A DNA stretch of 16,208 bases, from positions 5,960 through 22,167 of the forward strand of contig DCPV01000270.1 of assembly GCA_002323775.1 (NCBI GenBank). Direction: 5' to 3'. The DNA comes from Firmicutes bacterium UBA1535. GTDB taxonomy: Bacteria > Bacillota > Clostridia > Tissierellales > Sedimentibacteraceae. A model generated the notes under the pieces. That model had not been told where the DNA came from, did not search any database, and worked only from the letters and a program-made list of their open reading frames with translations. Made by a program: the position numbers and the translations under genes. Of this stretch, positions 1-8,294 are shown piece by piece (position 1 is the first letter of the stretch; the number at the start of each line of letters is the position of its first letter).

Positions 1-1641
1 GTTCCTAATGACGGAGAGATAATAGAAGGTATAGCTTCAGTTGATGAGTCCGCTATAACTGGTGAATCTGCACCTATAACAAAGGAGTGCGGCGGTGATT
101 TTTCATCAGTAACAGGCGGAACGACAGTTATTAGTGATTGGTTAAAAATAAAAATTACATCATCTCCCGGTGAATCGTTCCTTGACAAAATGATAGCACT
201 TGTTGAAGGAGCATCAAGGCAGAAAACACCAAATGAGATTGCATTAAATACTTTGCTAGTTAGTTTAACAATAATATTTTTAATTGTTATTGTGACCTTA
301 TATTATTTCGCACAGTATTCAGATGTAAGTATTCCTGTCTCTACATTGATTGCATTGACAGTTTGTTTAATACCGACTACTATAGGAGGTCTTTTATCTG
401 CTATAGGTATTGCCGGTATGGACCGTGTAACTAAATTTAATGTTATAGCCATGTCCGGTAAAGCTGTTGAGGCATGCGGAGATGTAGATACCATGATTTT
501 GGATAAAACTGGTACAATAACTTATGGTAACAGACTTGCTACTGACTTTATAAATGTTGATGATGTTTCAAAGGAAGAATTAATCAAAAACAGTGTAATG
601 GCTTCATTAAGTGACAATACCCCAGAGGGTAAATCAATAGTTAGCTTAGGAAAGAGCCTAGGTCAAAGCATAGATGAATATATGGAAAATAACATGGAAT
701 TTGTTGAGTTTACGGCACAGACAAGAATGAGTGGGGTTAATTTATATAACGGCACTAAAATTCGTAAAGGTGCGTCAGATTCCATTATCAAGTATGTACA
801 AGAAAAAAACGGTAAGATACCGAAGGACTTAGATAGTAAAGTAAAGGAAATATCAAATTTAGGAGGTACTCCTCTGGCTGTTTGCAGAGATGATAAAATA
901 CTGGGGGTTATATATCTGAAGGATACTGTTAAACCGGGACTTGAAAAGAGGTTTGCCAGATTAAGAGAGATTGGAATTAAAACAATTATGTGTACCGGTG
1001 ACAATCCCCTAACTGCTGCAACTATTGCCAAGGAAGCAGGTGTAGACAGCTTTATAGCTGAGTGTAAGCCTGAGGATAAAATTGCGGAAATAAAAAAACA
1101 GCAGGCAGAAGGAAAAATAGTAGCAATGACTGGTGACGGAACTAATGATGCACCGGCACTTGCTCAAGCAGATGTAGGCTTAGCAATGAATAGCGGTACA
1201 GTAGCTGCAAAGGAAGCAGCTAATATGGTTGATTTGGATTCGGACCCAACTAAGGTACTTGAGATTGTTGAAATAGGTAAACAGCTCTTAATTACAAGAG
1301 GCTCTTTAACAACATTTAGTATCGCAAATGATATAGCAAAATACTTTGCCATTATACCGGCTATATTTATTCTAGCTATACCACAAATGCAAATTTTAAA
1401 TATTATGAAGCTGCAAACACCATTTAGTGCTATATTATCAGCATTAATATTTAACGCAATCATAATACCTTGCCTGATACCAATTGCAATGAAAGGCGTT
1501 AAATATAAACCAATGAAGTCCGAAAGAATTCTTCTTAAAAATATAGGGATTTATGGTCTTGGCGGAGTTATAGTTCCGTTTATAGGAATTAAAATAATAG
1601 ATATGATTATTGCGCCATTACTATTATTGTTAGGATTTTAA
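1..1641 (+). CDS. kdpB: KdpB, K+-transporting P-type ATPase subunit B (5' end outside window)
   Basis: Catalytic subunit of the KdpFABC high-affinity potassium pump in the cytoplasmic membrane; it hydrolyses ATP through a phospho-aspartate intermediate to drive uptake through KdpA. The frame is open from base 1, so the ATG at 190 is an internal methionine. 546 residues are visible; the family is about 680-690, so roughly 140 N-terminal residues lie upstream. Visible P-type ATPase marks, numbered from base 1: the TGES actuator loop at residues 20-23, DKTGT with the phosphorylated Asp168, and the hinge [11 protein letters not shown] starting at residue 377, followed by the Kdp-typical [13 protein letters not shown]. 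Hydrophobic helices lie near residues 77-100 and 110-135, and several more at the C-terminus. kdpC follows after 18 bases, so the two are cotranscribed. kdpA is expected just upstream, as is the main operon promoter. Confidence 0.97.
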   Translation, partial: VPNDGEIIEGIASVDESAITGESAPITKECGGDFSSVTGGTTVISDWLKIKITSSPGESFLDKMIALVEGASRQKTPNEIALNTLLVSLTIIFLIVIVTLYYFAQYSDVSIPVSTLIALTVCLIPTTIGGLLSAIGIAGMDRVTKFNVIAMSGKAVEACGDVDTMILDKTGTITYGNRLATDFINVDDVSKEELIKNSVMASLSDNTPEGKSIVSLGKSLGQSIDEYMENNMEFVEFTAQTRMSGVNLYNGTKIRKGASDSIIKYVQEKNGKIPKDLDSKVKEISNLGGTPLAVCRDDKILGVIYLKDTVKPGLEKRFARLREIGIKTIMCTGDNPLTAATIAKEAGVDSFIAECKPEDKIAEIKKQQAEGKIVAMTGDGTNDAPALAQADVGLAMNSGTVAAKEAANMVDLDSDPTKVLEIVEIGKQLLITRGSLTTFSIANDIAKYFAIIPAIFILAIPQMQILNIMKLQTPFSAILSALIFNAIIIPCLIPIAMKGVKYKPMKSERILLKNIGIYGLGGVIVPFIGIKIIDMIIAPLLLLLGF

Positions 1642-1659
1642 AATTTTAGGAGGTCTAAA

Positions 1660-2286
1660 ATGAATTCATTTTTAAAAACATTAAAAAATAGTTTTGTTTT
1701 AACAATTGTTTTATTAGTTTTATGTTCAATTATATATCCATTAGCTTTAACAGGATTAAGTCAATTAGCCTTTAATCACAAGGCAAATGGAAGTCTTATT
1801 GAAATTAACGGCAAAATAGTAGGCTCAGAGCTAATCGGTCAAGATTTTACAGACAATAGATTTTTCAAAGGAAGATTATCATCTGTAAACTATAATACCT
1901 ATACAGCTGAGGATTTAAAAAATGGTTTATATAATGGTGTAGCATCAGGCTCATTTAACTATGGAGCTACAAATATAAAATTACAGCTTAGAGTAAAAAA
2001 TGACATAGATGAGTTTTTAAAAGCTAATCCTGATGTAAAAAAGGAAGATATCCCGGCAGATTTATTAACGGCATCAGGCTCTGGACTTGATCCACATATA
2101 AGTCTTAATTCAGCTATTATTCAGATACCAGCTATATCAAAGGCTACTGGATTGTCAGCGTCTCAATTAGAAGAAATTGTAGAAAAAAATACAGAGCGTA
2201 AAGTGTTTGGAGTATTTGGAGAAGAAGTAATGAATGTATTGAAAGCTAATTTAGATATTGCAAGATTGATAAATACCATTGAATAA
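1660..2286 (+). CDS. kdpC: KdpC, K+-transporting ATPase subunit C
   Basis: Accessory subunit of the KdpFABC potassium pump, anchored in the membrane by one N-terminal helix. 208 residues, normal for the family. A short basic start is followed by a hydrophobic segment at about residues 10-32. The body carries the family pattern: an 'IGQDFTDNRFFKGRLSS' stretch near residues 65-85, and 'ASGSGLDPHIS' near residue 145 followed by 'AIIQIPAISKATGLS'. The start is clear: ATG at 1660 with AGGAGGT at 1648-1654 and five bases of spacing. It follows kdpB by 18 bases in the same operon. The next gene, kdpD, comes after a 115-base gap that contains a palindrome and a candidate promoter. Confidence 0.97.
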   Translation: MNSFLKTLKNSFVLTIVLLVLCSIIYPLALTGLSQLAFNHKANGSLIEINGKIVGSELIGQDFTDNRFFKGRLSSVNYNTYTAEDLKNGLYNGVASGSFNYGATNIKLQLRVKNDIDEFLKANPDVKKEDIPADLLTASGSGLDPHISLNSAIIQIPAISKATGLSASQLEEIVEKNTERKVFGVFGEEVMNVLKANLDIARLINTIE

Positions 2287-2334
2287 AGAATTTTTATAAG
2301 AGGAGGCTATGTATTATAGTACCCTCTTTCAATG

Positions 2335-2356
2335 ATATAATTGTAGACAATTATAT
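2335..2356. repeat. Perfect 9-bp palindrome between kdpC and kdpD
   Basis: The arms atataattg (2335-2343) and caattatat (2348-2356) are exactly complementary around a 4-base centre. The right arm overlaps the -35 element of the candidate kdpDE promoter. It could be an operator for a repressor or for KdpE, or a small RNA hairpin in read-through transcripts. There is no T-run, so it is not a standard terminator. Confidence 0.5.
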
Positions 2357-2372
2357 TGAGCAGTTATATAAT
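2344..2372 (+). promoter_or_regulatory. Candidate sigma-A promoter for kdpDE
   Basis: TAGACA at 2344-2349 (5 of 6 to the -35 consensus), a 17-base spacer, then a perfect TATAAT at 2367-2372. Transcription would begin near 2379, about 23 bases before the kdpD start codon. This would let the sensor and regulator be made separately from the transporter genes. Confidence 0.45.
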
Positions 2373-2401
2373 AAATAAAAAGTTTAACTTGGAGGTGTAT
2401 C

Positions 2402-5098
2402 TTGCTAGATAATAGAGCTAGTTCAGATGAGTTATTGGAAATAGTCCAACAAGAAGAAAAAAATTCTCAATATGGTAAATTGAAAATATTTTTTGGATAT
2501 GCTGCGGGTGTCGGCAAAACATATGCTATGCTAGATACTGCCCATGCTGCTAAAAGTAATGGTATTGATGTTGTAGTAGGATATATAGAGCCTCATACAA
2601 GGCCTGAGACTATGGCTTTGTTAGAAGACCTAGCGCTTATTGCTCCTTTAAAAGTGCAATATAAAGGAATAACGCTAAATGAATTTGACCTAGATGCAGC
2701 AATCAAACGTAAGCCAGATTTAATTTTAGTTGATGAATTAGCTCATACTAACGCAAAGACTTGTAGGCACATAAAAAGGTATCAGGATATACAGGAATTG
2801 TTAATGGCTGGTATAGATGTATATACCACGGTTAATGTACAGCATATAGAAAGCTTAAATGATATTGTTGCTTCAATTACCGGTATAACTGTACGTGAAA
2901 GAATTCCAGACCATGTATTTGACAATGCCCATCAAGTTGAGTTAATAGATATAGAGCCAGAGGATTTAATTAACAGACTAAAGCGTGGTAAAGTTTATAA
3001 GGAAAATCAAGCTAAAAGAGCACTTAATAATTTTTTTAATATGGATAATCTCATAGCCTTAAGAGAGATAGCACTAAGGCGTACAGCAGATAGAGTAAAT
3101 ATCATATCAGAAAAAGCAAAGCATTTGTCCTCCAAGCTAGATTATTTCACTAGTGAGCATATTTTGGTATGTTTATCTTCTTCTCCTTCAAATCCAAAGG
3201 CAATCAGAACAGCAGCACGAATGGCTAATGCCTTTAAAGGAGCATTTACAGCTTTATATGTTGAAACCAGCAATTATGAATATATGTCAAGCGAAAGCAA
3301 GGCTAAACTTCGTGACAATTTCAAGCTAGCAGAGCAGCTTGGTGCTAAAGTAGTTGTAGCCTATGATGATAATGTTGCGTTTCAGATTGCTGAATTTGCA
3401 AGATTAGCCGGAATTTCAAAGGTAGTATTAGGCCGCTCTAATACTAGAAAAAGATTAATTCTTTCAAAGCCTACTTTTGTTGATACTTTAACTTCACTGG
3501 CTCCTAATTTAGATATATATATTATTCCCGATAAAAAGTCTGCTTCATACAGAGAGTTTTCAATAAATCAGAGCAGAGAAGAATTATTTTCTTTATCCGG
3601 GACTTTAAAGACTATAGGTATTATAGCTATATCAACAATCATAGGGCTTTTATTTCAATTTTTAGGATTTAGTGAAGCTAATATTATAACTATATATATT
3701 CTGGGAGTTTTATTAATCTCGTTAGTAGCTTCAAATAAAATATATAGTATCAGTTCTTCGGTATTAAGTGTGCTTGTTTTTAACTATTTCTTTACTGACC
3801 CCAAGTATACATTGCAGGCATACGATCCTAGGCATATAGTTACGTTTATAGTAATGTTTTTGTCAGCTTTTATCACCAGTTCCTTAACTATTCGTATAAA
3901 AGAGTATGCTAAACAAGCGGCTCAAACAGCATTTAGAACAAAACTTTTGTTAGAAACCAATCAGATACTTCAAAATGCCTCGGACATAAATAGTATAATA
4001 AATGGAACTGCTAATCAACTTATAAAGCTGTTGAATAAACCAATTATTTTTTATAAGGTGGAGAATAATAGTTTAAATAAGCCTATGTTTTTTTGCGATA
4101 ATACATTTAATCATGATTCATCAGTATATATGACACAAGCAGAAAAAGCGGTTGCTGAATGGGTATTAAAAAACAATAAGCATGCTGGTGCAAGCACCAA
4201 TACATTGCCTGGTGCCAGATGTTTATACTTAGCTGTTCGTGGTAATGAAGGTGTTTATGCAGTGGCTGGAATTGCTTTGGATGATGACATAATAGATTCG
4301 TTTGAAAACAGTATGATAATTTCTATTTTAGGTGAATGTGCTATGGTTTTAGAGAAAGAATTATTAAGTGAGATAAAAAAACAAGCTGAGATTAAAGCCC
4401 AGCGTGAACAATTAAGAGCCAATCTTTTAAGAGCTATATCTCATGATCTTAGAACTCCACTTACATCTATATCCGGAAATGCTTCAGTGCTTATGAACAG
4501 CTCAGAAAGTTTAAGTATAGAAAAAATCAATAATCTTTATGAGAATATATATGATGACTCAATGTGGCTTATTAATTTAGTTGAAAATCTTTTATCTGTT
4601 ACAAGAATAGAGGACGGAACTATTAGTATACACATGGAAGGCGAGCTTATAGAAGAAGTTATAAACGAAGCACTAAAACATATAAATAGAAAAAGCATTG
4701 AACACAATATAAAAGTTAATATAAGCGATGAGCTGATTATGGCAAAAATGGATTCACGATTAATTATTCAAGTGATTATTAACATTGTAGATAATGCCAT
4801 CAAATATACTCCATTAGGCTCTACAATAGAAATATCGGCAAGGAAAAGTGAAGATTTTGTAATTGTAGATATAAAGGATAATGGGAATGGAATTTCAGAT
4901 ATTGGAAAATCTAATATTTTTGAAATGTTCTATACTGAAAAAAATACATCGGCAGACAGCAGACGTGGTCTTGGTCTTGGCTTATCTCTTTGTAAATCTA
5001 TCATAAGCGTACATGGCGGTAGAATTTCTGTTAGAGACAACGAGCCTCATGGTTGTGTATTTAGCTTTACATTGCAAGCACAGGAGGTAATAGTGTGA
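2402..5098 (+). CDS. kdpD: KdpD, osmosensitive K+ sensor histidine kinase
   Basis: Membrane sensor kinase controlling kdp transcription through KdpE. 898 residues, full length. The start is TTG, fixed by GGAGGT at 2391-2396 with five bases of spacing. Domains in order: N-terminal KdpD domain with Walker A GYAAGVGKT at residues 32-40 (Lys39); universal-stress-like domain at about 250-370; four closely packed membrane helices at about 400-500; GAF-like region at about 520-650; phosphoacceptor domain with His681 in ISHDLRTPLTS; ATPase domain with NIVDNAIKYTP, DNGNGI and GLGLGLSL boxes. In the stress domain, S259-x-S261, exactly 20 residues, then F282-T-A-L-Y286 match the SxS-x20-FTAxY motif reported for cyclic di-AMP binding by Staphylococcus aureus KdpD; binding here is inferred. 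The stop codon overlaps a possible upstream start of kdpE. Confidence 0.97.
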   Translation: MLDNRASSDELLEIVQQEEKNSQYGKLKIFFGYAAGVGKTYAMLDTAHAAKSNGIDVVVGYIEPHTRPETMALLEDLALIAPLKVQYKGITLNEFDLDAAIKRKPDLILVDELAHTNAKTCRHIKRYQDIQELLMAGIDVYTTVNVQHIESLNDIVASITGITVRERIPDHVFDNAHQVELIDIEPEDLINRLKRGKVYKENQAKRALNNFFNMDNLIALREIALRRTADRVNIISEKAKHLSSKLDYFTSEHILVCLSSSPSNPKAIRTAARMANAFKGAFTALYVETSNYEYMSSESKAKLRDNFKLAEQLGAKVVVAYDDNVAFQIAEFARLAGISKVVLGRSNTRKRLILSKPTFVDTLTSLAPNLDIYIIPDKKSASYREFSINQSREELFSLSGTLKTIGIIAISTIIGLLFQFLGFSEANIITIYILGVLLISLVASNKIYSISSSVLSVLVFNYFFTDPKYTLQAYDPRHIVTFIVMFLSAFITSSLTIRIKEYAKQAAQTAFRTKLLLETNQILQNASDINSIINGTANQLIKLLNKPIIFYKVENNSLNKPMFFCDNTFNHDSSVYMTQAEKAVAEWVLKNNKHAGASTNTLPGARCLYLAVRGNEGVYAVAGIALDDDIIDSFENSMIISILGECAMVLEKELLSEIKKQAEIKAQREQLRANLLRAISHDLRTPLTSISGNASVLMNSSESLSIEKINNLYENIYDDSMWLINLVENLLSVTRIEDGTISIHMEGELIEEVINEALKHINRKSIEHNIKVNISDELIMAKMDSRLIIQVIINIVDNAIKYTPLGSTIEISARKSEDFVIVDIKDNGNGISDIGKSNIFEMFYTEKNTSADSRRGLGLGLSLCKSIISVHGGRISVRDNEPHGCVFSFTLQAQEVIV

Positions 5099-5170
5099 AA
5101 AAAACACTTCACACTATGGAAAAATCAAAAAACGATTTTTCATATCTATTTATAGTGCCACAAAGTGGCA
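5090..5170 (+). promoter_or_regulatory. Three consecutive stem-loops at the kdpD-kdpE junction
   Basis: Hairpin 1 has perfect 10-bp arms at 5090-5099 and 5108-5117 and covers both the kdpD stop and the GTG at 5095. Hairpin 2 has perfect 8-bp arms at 5119-5126 and 5134-5141. Hairpin 3 has perfect 6-bp arms at 5156-5161 and 5165-5170 with a three-base loop, ending five bases before the GGAGGA site of the kdpE ATG at 5185. The stems are read from base complementarity. A role in translation coupling or mRNA stability is inferred. Confidence 0.5.
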
Positions 5171-5184
5171 TAATGGAGGATAAA

Positions 5185-5886
5185 ATGAATAAAGCTACAA
5201 TTTTAGTTGTTGAAGATGATAATGCAATTAAAAATTTAATTTCAACAACTCTTGAAACACAAAACTATAAATTTAATACTGCTGCTACAGGTGCTCAAGC
5301 TATTGCAGAAGCGATATCGCAAAGCCATGATGTCATTTTACTTGACTTAGGACTGCCGGATATGGATGGTGTCAGTATAATAAAAAAAATTCGTTCATGG
5401 TCAAATGTTCCAATCATAGTTATAAGCGCAAGAAGCGAGGATGAAGATAAGATAGAAGCCTTAGATGCAGGTGCAGATGATTATCTGACTAAGCCATTTA
5501 GTGTAGATGAACTTCTAGCAAGAGTTCGTGTTGCATTAAGACGTGTAAATTACAGTAATGATTTAATTCAAAACAGCAATATATTTGTGAATGGTGATTT
5601 AAAAATAGATTATGCTTCAGGATGTGCATATATAAAGGATGAAGAACTTCATTTGACACCTATTGAATATAAGCTGTTATGTCTTTTATCTAAAAATGTC
5701 GGAAAAGTTTTGACACACAAATATATAATAAAAGAGGTATGGGGAAATGAGATAAACAGTGACATACCATCTTTGAGAGTTTTTATGGCAACATTAAGAA
5801 AAAAAATAGAGCCGAATACCTCAGAGTCATTATATATTCAGACTCATATAGGTGTAGGGTACAGGATGCTTCGCATAAATAATTAA
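5185..5886 (+). CDS. kdpE: KdpE, OmpR-family response regulator of the kdp operon
   Basis: DNA-binding response regulator phosphorylated by KdpD; it activates kdp transcription under potassium limitation. From the ATG at 5185 it has 233 residues, the usual family length. The receiver domain (about 1-120) shows VVEDD at the acidic pocket, Asp54 in LLDLGLPD as phosphoacceptor and Lys103 in TKPF. The C-terminal winged-helix domain (about 130-230) has the OmpR-type LTPIEYKLLCLL and LRVFMATLRKKIEP segments. The ATG at 5185 has GGAGGA at 5175-5180. An alternative GTG at 5095, overlapping the kdpD stop, also has a strong AGGAGGT at 5082-5088 and would add 30 residues without family resemblance; 5185 is preferred, but both sites look usable. 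A long hairpin at 5990-6039 ends the operon. Confidence 0.95.
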   Translation: MNKATILVVEDDNAIKNLISTTLETQNYKFNTAATGAQAIAEAISQSHDVILLDLGLPDMDGVSIIKKIRSWSNVPIIVISARSEDEDKIEALDAGADDYLTKPFSVDELLARVRVALRRVNYSNDLIQNSNIFVNGDLKIDYASGCAYIKDEELHLTPIEYKLLCLLSKNVGKVLTHKYIIKEVWGNEINSDIPSLRVFMATLRKKIEPNTSESLYIQTHIGVGYRMLRINN

Positions 5887-5989
5887 TCTTATTTTTGTAC
5901 TCATCTTTTACAGACGATATTGAAAATAAAAATGCAAATTCATATATAAATTACGATAATAGTACCTGCATAGCATGAGTAGCTATGTA

Positions 5990-6039
5990 ATAAACAGGTT
6001 CAGCATCATATAGCAAGAAATGATGCTGAACCTGTTTAT
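5990..6039 (+). terminator. Long hairpin ending the kdp operon
   Basis: Perfect arms of 20 bp (5990-6009 and 6020-6039) enclose a 10-base loop. The tail is T/A-rich rather than a pure T-run. A smaller hairpin with arms 5969-5974 and 5982-5987 precedes it. The stretch 5887-5968 between kdpE and these hairpins shows nothing else recognisable. Confidence 0.75.
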
Positions 6040-6063
6040 ATATTGTGAAAATTACAATATATA
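6037..6063. repeat. 10-bp palindrome upstream of the acyltransferase promoter
   Basis: The arms tatatattgt (6037-6046) and acaatatata (6054-6063) are exactly complementary around a 7-base centre. It lies directly upstream of the duplicated promoter module and partly overlaps the base of the preceding terminator. It may be an operator. No counterpart is seen at the second copy of the module. Confidence 0.4.
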
Positions 6064-6123
6064 GAATGGAAATAAATTCAAAATAACTTGTTGAACTGCC
6101 ACTTTATTTATGCTATAATTTTT
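6063..6123 (+). repeat. Duplicated intergenic module, copy A
   Basis: About 51 of 61 aligned positions match copy B at 9726-9787 by hand count, with one single-base gap. It opens with an identical 16-base block (6063-6078), then shares TTGTTGAACTGC and TATAATTTT. A further related segment sits upstream, 6011-6028 against 9615-9632 (16 of 18 the same), inside the terminator loops. Same orientation in both places. Confidence 0.7.
6091..6119 (+). promoter_or_regulatory. Sigma-A promoter of the acyltransferase-fosX block
   Basis: TTGAAC at 6091-6096, a 17-base spacer and a perfect TATAAT at 6114-6119. Transcription would start near 6126, leaving a leader of about 75 bases. Within it aaaacttt (6131-6138) and aaagtttt (6146-6153) can form a small hairpin. 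The same promoter with the same spacer recurs at 9755-9783. Confidence 0.75.
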
Positions 6124-6200
6124 TTAAAACAAAACTTTAACAATAAAAGTTTTTCTATTAACTCAAATCATTTATTCATCCAAAAAGCGAGGTAGATTTT

Positions 6201-7238
6201 ATGTTGAACAGTAGAGATTTGACAGACAGGACATATTATTTAGATGTAATAAGAGTGCTGGCAATTATTTTAGTGATTGCACTTCATTGCGTTTCTGATA
6301 TTTGCACTGGACTTAAATTCTATGGTAAAAATTCATGGTTTGCAAGCATAGCAATAAATGGCTTATGCCGAGCAGGAGTGCCGCTTTTCTTAATGATAAG
6401 CGGATACTTATCATTAGATAATAAACATACTGAAGATATTACAAGTTATTATAAAAAAAGATTTTCTCGAATTATTCCATCTTTGATAATATGGAACATA
6501 ATTTATTACCTTTTCTTTACTTTTTACAAAAATGAAAGTTTTAGCTTCCAAACCTTTTTTGGGCGTTTGATAAATAATGGAAATGCTTATCATATGTGGT
6601 ATGTTTATACATTGCTTGGAATTTATTTAATAAGCCCATTTCTAAGAATGTTAGTTGTGAGATTAAAGACTAATGAATTGATGATATTTTTCTTAGTAGC
6701 AATAATTTCGTCAACAATTATTCCATTTATAAACATTGTTTCTCCGTTGTATATTTATTTATTCGATCCGATTGTAAACGGATATATTGGTTTTTATGTT
6801 TTAGGTTTTATTTTAGGAAAAAGCATTATTTCGAAGAAATATGAATATTTGATATATCTTGCCGGGATAATCGGATATGCAATAAACTTAACAGGCAATA
6901 TTATGTTTTCATCTTATAGCAAAATTAATCTTGTTTTCAATTATGGATATGCACTTCCAACCTATCTTATAGCAAGCGCTTTATTTGTTTTTTGTAAATA
7001 TCATATGAATAATGTTGGACAAACAGTATTTAAGAAAATAATAACACATATTTCGACTATTTCTTTTGGAGTTTATTGGATTCATGTTGCGATATTGATA
7101 ATAACTCAAAAATTTTTTCCAAATACGCTTTCTCCGACTTCAATTATTATATTGAAATTTACAATAACTTTTATTATTTCAGTTAGCGTTATGACAGTGG
7201 TTAAAAAAATACCAGTGATAAATAAATTATTGATGTAA
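6201..7238 (+). CDS. Acyltransferase 3 family membrane protein
   Basis: Multi-pass membrane acyltransferase of the family that includes the WecH and OatA type enzymes, which transfer acyl (usually acetyl) groups from a cytoplasmic donor to sugars of cell-surface polymers. 345 residues, close to the bare membrane domain, with no attached SGNH esterase domain. Family marks: DVIRVLAIILVIALH at residues 15-29 with Arg18 and His29, the conserved first-helix histidine, and RAGVPLFLMISGYL at about 57-70. About ten hydrophobic helices follow. The start at 6201 has a GAGGT site at 6189-6193. It is the first gene after the duplicated promoter and is followed 55 bases later by fosX, possibly in one transcript. 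The acceptor cannot be told from sequence; a surface-polysaccharide or lipid-linked sugar is most likely. Confidence 0.85.
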   Translation: MLNSRDLTDRTYYLDVIRVLAIILVIALHCVSDICTGLKFYGKNSWFASIAINGLCRAGVPLFLMISGYLSLDNKHTEDITSYYKKRFSRIIPSLIIWNIIYYLFFTFYKNESFSFQTFFGRLINNGNAYHMWYVYTLLGIYLISPFLRMLVVRLKTNELMIFFLVAIISSTIIPFINIVSPLYIYLFDPIVNGYIGFYVLGFILGKSIISKKYEYLIYLAGIIGYAINLTGNIMFSSYSKINLVFNYGYALPTYLIASALFVFCKYHMNNVGQTVFKKIITHISTISFGVYWIHVAILIITQKFFPNTLSPTSIIILKFTITFIISVSVMTVVKKIPVINKLLM

Positions 7239-7293
7239 TATGGATTAAACGATAAACTATTTTAGTTAATTATAGCAAAATAAGAAGGGTAAA

Positions 7294-7713
7294 ATGAAAA
7301 TGATTGAGGGTATAAGTCATGTCACTTTTTTTGTTAAGAATTTAGATAAAACTACTGAATTATTTGAAAGGGTTTTTGGTGTAAAGGAAGTATACTATAG
7401 CGGGGATAAAAAACATTCATTATTCAGAGAACGATTTTTTGTCATTGGCAATCAATGGATAGCTGTGATGGAGGATGAAAATATAGTTAATAGAACGTAT
7501 CATCATTTAGCATTTAAAATCTCAGACTCTGATGTAGATTTTTATTTGGGTAGAATTAAAGAACTTAATTTAGAGATTAAGCCTCCCAGAGAAAGAATAT
7601 CCGGAGAGGGCTACTCTCTATATTTTTACGACTATGACAATAATCTGTTTGAACTTCATACTGAAACATTAGAGAAAAGATTGAGCATATATAAAGAAAT
7701 TGATAAAAATTAG
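7294..7713 (+). CDS. fosX: FosX-type fosfomycin epoxide hydrolase
   Basis: Metal-dependent enzyme of the VOC (glyoxalase fold) superfamily; FosX adds water to the epoxide of fosfomycin and inactivates it in the cytoplasm. 139 residues. Aligned from memory with Listeria FosX, the metal ligands are His9, His71 and Glu120 (His7, His69, Glu118 there), and the catalytic base Glu46 (Glu44 there), all with a constant offset of two. The stretch from IKPPRER to YFYDYDNNLFELH near residues 95-122 is close to that family and unlike the thiol-using FosA and FosB. Starts at 7294 and 7300 are both possible; the Listeria protein starts at the position equal to 7300, while the AGAAGG site at 7283-7288 suits 7294. 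It lies 13 bases before the next gene, so they are cotranscribed. Confidence 0.9.
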   Translation: MKMIEGISHVTFFVKNLDKTTELFERVFGVKEVYYSGDKKHSLFRERFFVIGNQWIAVMEDENIVNRTYHHLAFKISDSDVDFYLGRIKELNLEIKPPRERISGEGYSLYFYDYDNNLFELHTETLEKRLSIYKEIDKN

Positions 7714-7726
7714 GGGAGGATAGTAA

Positions 7727-8218
7727 ATGAGATTATTAATACATGATTTGGATAATTATGAATTTAAAAATTTATCAGATGACATTAAAATAATTGATAA
7801 AAAGGGTGAAATAAAAAACTGCATAGGCTGTTTTGGATGCTGGGTGAAAACACCCGCTGAATGTGTAATAAACGATTCATATAAAGATATGGGAGAGCAT
7901 TTTTCAAAATCAGATGAAATAATTATCATCAGTAAGTGCGTATATGGCGGATTTAGCCCATTTGTTAAGAATGTTTTAGACAGAGCTATTTCTTATATAC
8001 ACCCTTATTTTAAAATACGCAATAATGAAATGCACCATAAAAGAAGATATGATAATGTAATTAAGCTAACAGTATGGTTTTATGGTGAAGATGTAACATC
8101 GGAAGAAAAAGAAACTGCAAATAATTTGTTAAAAGCAAATGCTATAAATTACGATGGACTTGTTGAAAAAGTCACCTTTGTAAGTAGTATAGCTGAATTG
8201 GAAGGGAAAATAGTGTAA
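7727..8218 (+). CDS. Flavodoxin-fold / iron-sulfur flavoprotein-like protein
   Basis: Predicted member of the NADPH-dependent FMN reductase and iron-sulfur flavoprotein group. 163 residues. The clearest sign is a CX2CX2CX7C cluster, Cys32, Cys35, Cys38 and Cys46, of the type that holds a [4Fe-4S] cluster in Isf proteins. After it, DEIIIISKCVYGGFSPFVKN near residues 63-82 resembles the family's 'P-x-Y-x-G/F-x-x-x-K' flavin region. Odd: the usual N-terminal phosphate loop (GSPR...S) is absent, and the protein goes from a short strand almost directly to the cysteines. The start at 7727 has GGGGAGGA at 7713-7720. Thirteen bases separate it from fosX. The partner electron carrier and substrate are unknown. 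Confidence 0.75.
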   Translation: MRLLIHDLDNYEFKNLSDDIKIIDKKGEIKNCIGCFGCWVKTPAECVINDSYKDMGEHFSKSDEIIIISKCVYGGFSPFVKNVLDRAISYIHPYFKIRNNEMHHKRRYDNVIKLTVWFYGEDVTSEEKETANNLLKANAINYDGLVEKVTFVSSIAELEGKIV

Positions 8219-8294
8219 AAAACTAGATTTTTCACATAGGAAGTATGTATCCGTAGTCTGAATTTAAGGATTTAAGAAAGGAATGGAGATTAAT

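Noticed and set aside
190..1641. ATG at 190 as the start of a shorter 483-residue ATPase
   Set aside because: The frame is open from base 1 and encodes the essential TGES loop at residues 20-23 before this ATG, so it is an internal methionine of KdpB.
2309..2335. Eight-codon ORF after AGGAGG between kdpC and kdpD
   Set aside because: Only two bases separate the ribosome-like site from the ATG, and nothing else supports a peptide.
8213..8237. Hairpin at the end of the first flavoprotein gene
   Set aside because: The stem has a bulge, is A/T-only apart from three pairs, and lacks a T-run; too weak to call a terminator.
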